Below are positions 58,925-64,000 of a stretch of DNA of 64,000 bases, piece by piece. The stretch is taken from contig JAJCZH010000024.1 in assembly GCA_029262515.1 (NCBI GenBank), positions 1 to 64,000 of the forward strand, read 5' to 3'. A program made the translations under genes and the position numbers. Under the pieces are notes generated by a model. The model was not told the DNA's origin, made no database searches, and saw nothing but the letters and a program-made list of their open reading frames with translations. Position 1 is the first letter of the stretch, and the number at the start of each line of letters is the position of its first letter. The DNA comes from Deltaproteobacteria bacterium. Lineage in GTDB: Bacteria > Desulfobacterota > GWC2-55-46 > JADFVP01.

Positions 58925-60230
58925 CGAGTCTCTCCTCTATCCTGATATAAACAACCTTCTCTTTCGTTACTTCAAGCTCTTCTATCTCGGTTACAGCCGC
59001 CCTGAGCTCGCGCTCAATAGCATGGTGTGTCCTTATTACAAGCGCCACGGCACCGCCGACTTTACGCTCATGCTGAATAACCGAGTAGATGGAAATATTG
59101 TGAGACCCCAGAACTCCGGCTATACTTGCAAGAACGCCTGGAGTATCGGTAACAAGAAAACGCATGTAGTACTGAACATCGAGCTCTTCGGTGGCTTTTA
59201 TCTCAACTTTCTTTATCGCGTCTGGCAGCGTAGAGAGCGGAGCGGTTCTTCCCACCGCATTACTCTTTATGTTTCTGCATATATCTATAATATCGCCAAC
59301 AACGGCGCTGGCCGTAGGCTCCATTCCGGCACCGAGTCCGTAGAACATAACAGAGCCGACTGCGTCTCCGTGTAAGAATACGGCATTATAGGCCCCGTCC
59401 ACCGTGGCAAGCGGGTGGGTCGAAGGTATCATGGTCGGGTGAACGCGAGCCTCTATCTTGCCATCTATTGACTTGGCTATAGCAAGAAGCTTAATGGTAA
59501 GGCCGAACTCGCTTGCGAACTTTATATCGAGCTGATTAATAGAACGGATGCCCTCGGTATAAACATCTTCATGGGTAATATATGTGCCGTAGGCTATATT
59601 TATGAGCAGAGCGAGTTTATGCGCGGTATCTATTCCGTCTACGTCGTAAGTAGGGTCGGCCTCGGCATACCCTTTTTCTTGGGCGAGTTTCAAGACATCA
59701 TCGAACTTACCTCCCTCGTTCTTCATCTTCGAGAGGATATAGTTGGCCGTACCGTTAATGATTCCGTACATTGAGTCGATATTATTGGCGGCAAGCCCCT
59801 CTCTAAGGGCCTTTAGTACCGGGATACCGCCTCCGACAGAGGCCTCGAAGCCGACCTCAACGCCTTTGTCGGCAGCGTAAGAAAATATTTCGCGGCCGTG
59901 CGTTGAGAGCAACGCCTTGTTAGCCGTAGCTATGTGCTTGCCCTTGCCGATAGCCTGCAACGTAAGCTCTTTAGCGGCATTGGTACCGCCTATCAACTCA
60001 ACGACTATATCTATTTCAGGGTCGTCTATTATAACCGAAGCATCCGAAACGAGCACGCCATCCGGAAGCTTAACCCCCCTGTCGGTCGTTGTATCGTGGT
60101 CGGCAACTCTCTTTAAAACTATCTCGGCGCCGAGCCGTTCGGAAATCAGAACTCCATTCTCCTGAAGAACCTTTACGACACCGCTACCGACGGTACCGAA
60201 ACCTATAAGACCTACGTTTATCTTTTCCAT
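58911..60230 (-). CDS. hom: Homoserine dehydrogenase with ACT domain
   Basis: The 439-residue enzyme reduces aspartate semialdehyde to homoserine. It has [21 protein letters not shown], the TANKALLS and [14 protein letters not shown] motifs, and a C-terminal ACT domain ([21 protein letters not shown]) for feedback control, probably by threonine. It is 13 nt after the aminotransferase gene. Confidence 0.96.
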   Translation of the reverse strand: MEKINVGLIGFGTVGSGVVKVLQENGVLISERLGAEIVLKRVADHDTTTDRGVKLPDGVLVSDASVIIDDPEIDIVVELIGGTNAAKELTLQAIGKGKHIATANKALLSTHGREIFSYAADKGVEVGFEASVGGGIPVLKALREGLAANNIDSMYGIINGTANYILSKMKNEGGKFDDVLKLAQEKGYAEADPTYDVDGIDTAHKLALLINIAYGTYITHEDVYTEGIRSINQLDIKFASEFGLTIKLLAIAKSIDGKIEARVHPTMIPSTHPLATVDGAYNAVFLHGDAVGSVMFYGLGAGMEPTASAVVGDIIDICRNIKSNAVGRTAPLSTLPDAIKKVEIKATEELDVQYYMRFLVTDTPGVLASIAGVLGSHNISIYSVIQHERKVGGAVALVIRTHHAIERELRAAVTEIEELEVTKEKVVYIRIEERLGASD

Positions 60231-60242
60231 TTTTTTATACCC

Positions 60243-61418
60243 TTAAAGGATCCCTTCCAGAGCTTTTCTTATGCCGCGCGAGGCCTGGCGTATACGGTGC
60301 TCATTCTCAACAAGGGCGAGCCGCACGTAGTCGTCACCGTACTCGCCGAACCCAACTCCCGGAGAGACCGCAACACCTGCCTTCTCTAACATGAACTTTG
60401 AGAACTCAAGGGACTTCATATTGAGAGACTCAGGAATTTTACCCCACATGAACATAGTCGCCTTCGGCTTACCTATCTCCCAACCCGCTTTCGTAAAGCT
60501 CTCGGCAAGCACGTCGCGACGGTTTTTGTACATCAGCCGCACCTCCTCAACACACTCTTGCGGGCCGTTTAGCGCGATAATACCGGCTATCTGTATAGGC
60601 TGGAACATGCCGTAATCGAGATAACTCTTTATGCGCGTAAGCGCACCTATCATCCTCTTATTGCCAACAGCAAAACCGACCCTCCAGCCGGGCATATTGT
60701 AACTCTTGCTAAGCGTATAGAACTCAACAGCGAGGTCCTTGGCTCCGGGAACCTCCAAGATGCTTGGCGCCTTGTAACCGTCAAAGACTATGTCGGCATA
60801 AGCGAGATCGTGGACCACCATCATGTCGTGCTCTTTGGCAAAGTCGACTATCTTGACGAAGAACTCCAAATCGACTACCTCAGTAGTAGGATTATGCGGA
60901 AAATTGAGTATCAGTAACTTCGGTTTCGGCCATGAGACCTTAACCGCCTTCATGAGTTCATCAAAGAAATCCACGCCAGGATAGAGAGGAATGCTAATGA
61001 GGTCGCCACCTGCAATCACCACCGAGTAGGCGTGTATCGGATATGTAGGGTTCGGCACAAAGACCACGTCACCCGGAGCGATAATAGCCATGGCGAGGTG
61101 CGAGATGCCCTCTTTGGAACCGATAGTGGCAACAGCCTCGGTATCCGGGTCCAGATCGACATCGTAGTGGCGCTTGTACCAATCGACGATAGCGAGCCTC
61201 AGTTTGTATATACCCTTTGACGCCGAGTACCGGTGGTTACGCGGATTCTGTACCGCCTCGACCATCTTGTCAACTATATGCTGAGGGGTAGCCTGGTCAG
61301 GGTTGCCCATGCCGAAATCTATTATATCCTCGCCCCGTCGGCGAGCCTCGGCCTTTAACTCAATAACCTGATTGAAGACGTAGGGCGGCAGTCTCTTTAT
61401 TCTATAAAAATCTTCCAT
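60243..61418 (-). CDS. alaC: Class I/II aminotransferase, AlaC-like
   Basis: The 391-residue PLP enzyme has [23 protein letters not shown], a [11 protein letters not shown] motif and the PLP lysine in [14 protein letters not shown], closest to AlaC-type alanine aminotransferases. It starts the alaC-hom-thrC-APGM operon; its link to threonine synthesis could be aspartate or alanine supply. Confidence 0.9.
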   Translation of the reverse strand: MEDFYRIKRLPPYVFNQVIELKAEARRRGEDIIDFGMGNPDQATPQHIVDKMVEAVQNPRNHRYSASKGIYKLRLAIVDWYKRHYDVDLDPDTEAVATIGSKEGISHLAMAIIAPGDVVFVPNPTYPIHAYSVVIAGGDLISIPLYPGVDFFDELMKAVKVSWPKPKLLILNFPHNPTTEVVDLEFFVKIVDFAKEHDMMVVHDLAYADIVFDGYKAPSILEVPGAKDLAVEFYTLSKSYNMPGWRVGFAVGNKRMIGALTRIKSYLDYGMFQPIQIAGIIALNGPQECVEEVRLMYKNRRDVLAESFTKAGWEIGKPKATMFMWGKIPESLNMKSLEFSKFMLEKAGVAVSPGVGFGEYGDDYVRLALVENEHRIRQASRGIRKALEGIL

Positions 61419-61511
61419 TGTCCTATAAATTCGATTTCATTAGATTCGTGAATATTAACAGGGCCGTGCAGCAAATATTAACCCGGCTTTATAATTACGC
61501 TACAGGCTCAA

Positions 61512-62405
61512 CTACAGGTACTTCTCGGCATTATATGAACTGCGCACAAAGGTACCGGAGTAGACCGACTCAATGCCGATAGAGCGGCCAAACTCTTCGT
61601 ACTGCGCAAAGACTTCCGGCTCTACGTACTCTATTACCGGCAGACTCTTTCTCGTCGGCTGAAGGTACTGGCCTATCGTCACGGTACGGCACCCGGAAGA
61701 GTGCAGGTCGCGCAGCACCTGTTTCACCTCATCAACGCTCTCGCCAAGGCCTACCATTATACCGCTCTTGGCCTTCATGGTCCGGCCCTGTTCCGAGCCG
61801 TATCGCGCAACCTCCTCTATAACCCTTAAGGAACGGAGGTAATCAGCCTCTGGGCGAACCGTAGCATAGAGGCCGGGCACTGTCTCGAGGTTATGATTGA
61901 AAATATCGGGACCGGAGCCAAGGACCGTTTGAAGATCTTTACTCACGCCTTTAAAGTCCGGGGTAAGAACCTCAATAGTAAGCTTCTCCGTACGACCGGA
62001 CACCGAAGCCTTCAAGGCCCCTATCACTCTCGCAAAATGACCCGCTCCACCGTCAACAAGATCATCGCGCGTCACGGAAGTCAAGACAACGTGCTTGAGT
62101 CCGAGTTCTACCGCCGCTTCCGCGATATTACCCGGCTCGTTCAGGTCTATCGCCTCAGGCCCTCTGCCCTTATCGACGGAGCAGAAACCGCAAGAGCGGG
62201 TACATACTGAACCGAGAATAAGAAATGTGGCCGTAGGTTTTGTAAAGCACTCGCCGATATTGGGGCAACGGGCCGACTCACAAACGGTGTTGAGCCTTCT
62301 ATCCCTTAAAATCTTCTTTGTACGGTGAAGTGAAGCAGGGTGGCCGAGTTTTTTGCGCGCCCAATCCGGAAGCCTCTGTCTGTTTACAGCCACAACCAAC
62401 TCCAT
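61512..62405 (-). CDS. lipA: Lipoyl synthase
   Basis: The 297-residue radical SAM enzyme inserts sulfur into octanoyl chains. It has both clusters' ligands: CESARCPNIGEC (auxiliary) and CTRSCGFCSVDKG (CX3CX2C), and the conserved RSSYNA near the C-terminus. It stands apart from the operon upstream by 94 nt. lipB is not in the window. Confidence 0.97.
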   Translation of the reverse strand: MELVVAVNRQRLPDWARKKLGHPASLHRTKKILRDRRLNTVCESARCPNIGECFTKPTATFLILGSVCTRSCGFCSVDKGRGPEAIDLNEPGNIAEAAVELGLKHVVLTSVTRDDLVDGGAGHFARVIGALKASVSGRTEKLTIEVLTPDFKGVSKDLQTVLGSGPDIFNHNLETVPGLYATVRPEADYLRSLRVIEEVARYGSEQGRTMKAKSGIMVGLGESVDEVKQVLRDLHSSGCRTVTIGQYLQPTRKSLPVIEYVEPEVFAQYEEFGRSIGIESVYSGTFVRSSYNAEKYL

Positions 62406-62504
62406 CTATTTTCTGGGTAATCCCGTAAAAGAACCCTTCATACGGGTCGTATTTAACATCAGACAAGTTACCACCTTATCCCGCGAAATACAACCGCTTA
62501 GCTG

Positions 62505-63245
62505 CTACTTTTGAGGTGAATTCGAAGTAAAAAGTCCAAGTGTTGCAGCAAAGTGTGCGGACCGAGGGGCATCCCGGTTCTCTTTTAACAAAATCAGGTC
62601 ATCAGGGGTATCTATATCATACCAATCGTTAAGGAGCTTAACCTCTATCCCGGCCTCTTCGGCCCTGCTAAGCGTAGAATCGAGAACTTTGGAGGTAGAC
62701 CATGGAACCTCTTCAAATAACTCGCGACATGCGTTACTGAGCGCAATAAGGTAGTAACCGCCGTCAGTTGCCGGGCCAAGTACAACCTGCCTTCTGACAG
62801 GTTCCGCAGTTTTGAGCAACTCTACGGCTTCAGTTATATACTCCATGGGAAGGTCAGGTGAGTCGCTGCCGATTATAACCACAGGACTAAAACCCTTCTC
62901 AAACAGGGTATCAAAGAGGTTCGACATCCTCTGGCCGAGGTTCTCACCCTTCTGCTCCACCAGTTCCACACCCGACCCTGTGACCTCAGCCACTCCGGTT
63001 AGCCCCTCATCGGGCGAGTAGGCGGCAATAGGTTCCAGCATTACCGTATCTTGCGCTGTTATAAAAGACTTAATACGGTTAAAAATATCAGACAGGAATG
63101 CGCCGTATAGGCCGGCAGCCTGTGCATGTGTAAGCGGAGGTACCAGACGCGTGGAGACGCGCCCCGGAATCGGGCTTCTGCACATTATCGCAACGGCAGC
63201 TCTTCGTATTTCACTGCTTGTTTTGCCTGAAACAAGACCGCTCAA
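62505..63245 (-). CDS. DUF2064 / TIGR04282-type nucleotidyl- or glycosyltransferase-like protein
   Basis: The 246-residue protein has the core pattern CRSPIPGRVSTRLVPPLT, VVIIGSDSPDLP and VVLGPATDGGYYLIALS, a GT-A-like fold. Related proteins sit in arsenosugar or small-molecule clusters, but that context is absent here. TTG start overlaps the stop of the zinc-ribbon gene by 4 nt. Confidence 0.85.
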   Translation of the reverse strand: MSGLVSGKTSSEIRRAAVAIMCRSPIPGRVSTRLVPPLTHAQAAGLYGAFLSDIFNRIKSFITAQDTVMLEPIAAYSPDEGLTGVAEVTGSGVELVEQKGENLGQRMSNLFDTLFEKGFSPVVIIGSDSPDLPMEYITEAVELLKTAEPVRRQVVLGPATDGGYYLIALSNACRELFEEVPWSTSKVLDSTLSRAEEAGIEVKLLNDWYDIDTPDDLILLKENRDAPRSAHFAATLGLFTSNSPQK

Positions 63246-63421
63246 ACCTCTGCCGTTCCATTTGATGCTTCCTTACTAACCCGTTCGCACTCTTTCTTAT
63301 CCGAGCACTCTTTGCAGGCGTACCTCTTTTCGTGCCGTACCGATAACCTGTCGTAGTCGCTATCTATTGCGATACGCCTCACGCTGTCAAACTCTTTACC
63401 GCAGAAATCACACTTCAACAT
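63242..63421 (-). CDS. Small zinc-ribbon protein
   Basis: The 59-residue protein has CDFCGKEFDSVRR and CKECSDKKEC, two CxxC pairs. ATG at 63421 follows GGGAG at 7 nt and overlaps the DUF3343 gene's end by 14 nt; it overlaps the next gene by 4 nt. The three genes form a tight operon. Function unknown. Confidence 0.75.
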   Translation of the reverse strand: MLKCDFCGKEFDSVRRIAIDSDYDRLSVRHEKRYACKECSDKKECERVSKEASNGTAEV

Positions 63422-63647
63422 ACTCTTCTCCCTCTTTAGAGTAGATTGCCTTAAGTTTAAGCCCGGCTCCAACAAGCGCGTCTTTAGATACCTCTAACTG
63501 ATCGACGGCAACTGAGATAACAAGGTCGCAGACACGCACAAGAAGTTTAGGTGCCGGCAGCAATCTAAAGGGAATGCCAGCCTCCTTTAGTATACTCTCA
63601 GCTTTAAGCGCCTTGTGCGGCGAACCGAAGACGAGTATATATTCCAT
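63408..63647 (-). CDS. DUF3343 protein (putative Se/S carrier-like)
   Basis: The 79-residue protein starts MEYILVFGSPHKALKAESILKEAGIPFRLLPAP and has one cysteine in VRVCDLVISV, at the site conserved in DUF3343 proteins that are linked to selenium or sulfur trafficking by genomic context. With selA at 41550 this fits a selenium-using genome; direct evidence is lacking. Confidence 0.82.
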   Translation of the reverse strand: MEYILVFGSPHKALKAESILKEAGIPFRLLPAPKLLVRVCDLVISVAVDQLEVSKDALVGAGLKLKAIYSKEGEEYVEV

Positions 63648-63760
63648 ATCTACTAAAAAATATCAGATTATATAGAGATTGGCAAGGTTACAGCACTTAT
63701 GGCCAACGAGTCGAACTCAAACTGCAAACCAGAATAACAAAAAAATAAGATACAGAAAGA

Positions 63761-63789
63761 CCCGCAGAAGAGTTGCTCTCTCCGGCGGG
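63761..63789 (-). terminator. Terminator after glyA
   Basis: A 12-bp stem with one mismatch and one G-U (CCCGCCGGAGAG / CTCTTCTGCGGG) is followed by a pyrimidine tract (TCTTTCTG), 61 nt after the glyA stop. Confidence 0.6.
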
Positions 63790-63850
63790 CCTTCAACCTT
63801 CTACTACTCAATCAATTCAGGCATCCATACTTTCGGGGCCATTAGACTTA

Positions 63851-64000
63851 TCAGGCGCCTGCCAGGAGATCATCGTAGAGCGGAAAACCGGCGCAGAGTT
63901 CTTTGACCTCGGCCTTGATACCCTCAAGCGCCGAATCGTCCTTAATCCCCTTGATCGCGCGGTCAATGAAACCCGCAATCACGGTCATCTCGACCTCCTT
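63851..64000 (-). CDS. glyA: Serine hydroxymethyltransferase, C-terminal end (partial)
   Basis: The frame is open to the window edge; 49 residues are visible, ending FIDRAIKGIKDD...VKELCAGFPLYDDLLAGA, as at the GlyA C-terminus. This enzyme interconverts serine and glycine with tetrahydrofolate. The rest lies to the right. Confidence 0.85.
   Translation of the reverse strand, partial: KEVEMTVIAGFIDRAIKGIKDDSALEGIKAEVKELCAGFPLYDDLLAGA

Overview
The window reads as one chromosome segment of a Gram-negative bacterium with an outer membrane: it carries LptE, MurJ, a secreted beta-barrel protein and lipoproteins. Gene content resembles the deltaproteobacterial / Desulfobacterota side of the tree (Sat-CysC fusion, small ferredoxin-fused sulfite reductase, DUF4388 and GAF regulators, SelA, APGM-type enzyme in a threonine operon). 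That placement is inference from gene families; there is no rRNA here. No phage, transposase or CRISPR array was seen.

Layout. (1) 1-13620, minus strand: a large sulfur assimilation locus. It starts at a sigma-70-like promoter and a clear SAM-I riboswitch with a terminator (13397-13611). Transcription first reads a threonine-synthase paralogue, sulfite reductase, TusA, a MoaD/ThiS-like carrier and a NIL-domain protein, then meets a terminator at 9748-9782. A second stretch reads a CysK/M-type synthase, a JAMM protease, a MoeB-like E1, a radical SAM protein, an SLC13 permease, a stress protein, CysH, CysQ and Sat-CysC. Together these take sulfate to sulfide and appear to load sulfur on a protein thiocarboxylate for cysteine and/or homocysteine synthesis. 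(2) 13648-19200: a four-gene surface polymer cluster (nucleotidyltransferase-membrane fusion, ABC exporter with a degenerate ATPase, TagF-like transferase, beta-barrel protein). (3) 19624-23110: lipoprotein, DEAD-box helicase, secreted protein, tRNA-Gly. (4) 23218-29559: acyltransferase, two GT39 glycosyltransferases, a BNR/sialidase-like protein and a membrane protein.

(5) 29922-35869: ferritin-like protein, zinc ribbons, molybdopterin genes (mogA, moaE, moaD), a large GAF sensor, a DUF4388 protein and a Cdd1-like protein. (6) 35946-42974: proA, proB, obgE, rpmA, rplU, a DUF3108 protein and selA. (7) 43103-49486: lipoprotein, mobB, mobA, mazG, murJ, rpsT, holA, lptE. (8) 49486-54723: leuS and an SOS set (dinB, a small unknown gene, lexA) with three copies of one palindrome that may be the LexA operator. 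(9) 54899-56358: a small, possibly acquired insert with a methyltransferase and a PQ-loop-like membrane protein. (10) 56486-61418: the threonine operon alaC-like, hom, thrC, APGM family. (11) 61512-64000: lipA, a DUF2064 transferase, a zinc ribbon, a DUF3343 protein and the 3' end of glyA.

The best candidate for an under-described system is the SAM-riboswitch-controlled carrier-protein sulfur pathway. It has a carrier whose Gly-Gly is masked by a six-residue tail, a JAMM protease that could unmask it, and a second threonine-synthase-like enzyme apart from the true thrC, which sits in the hom operon.
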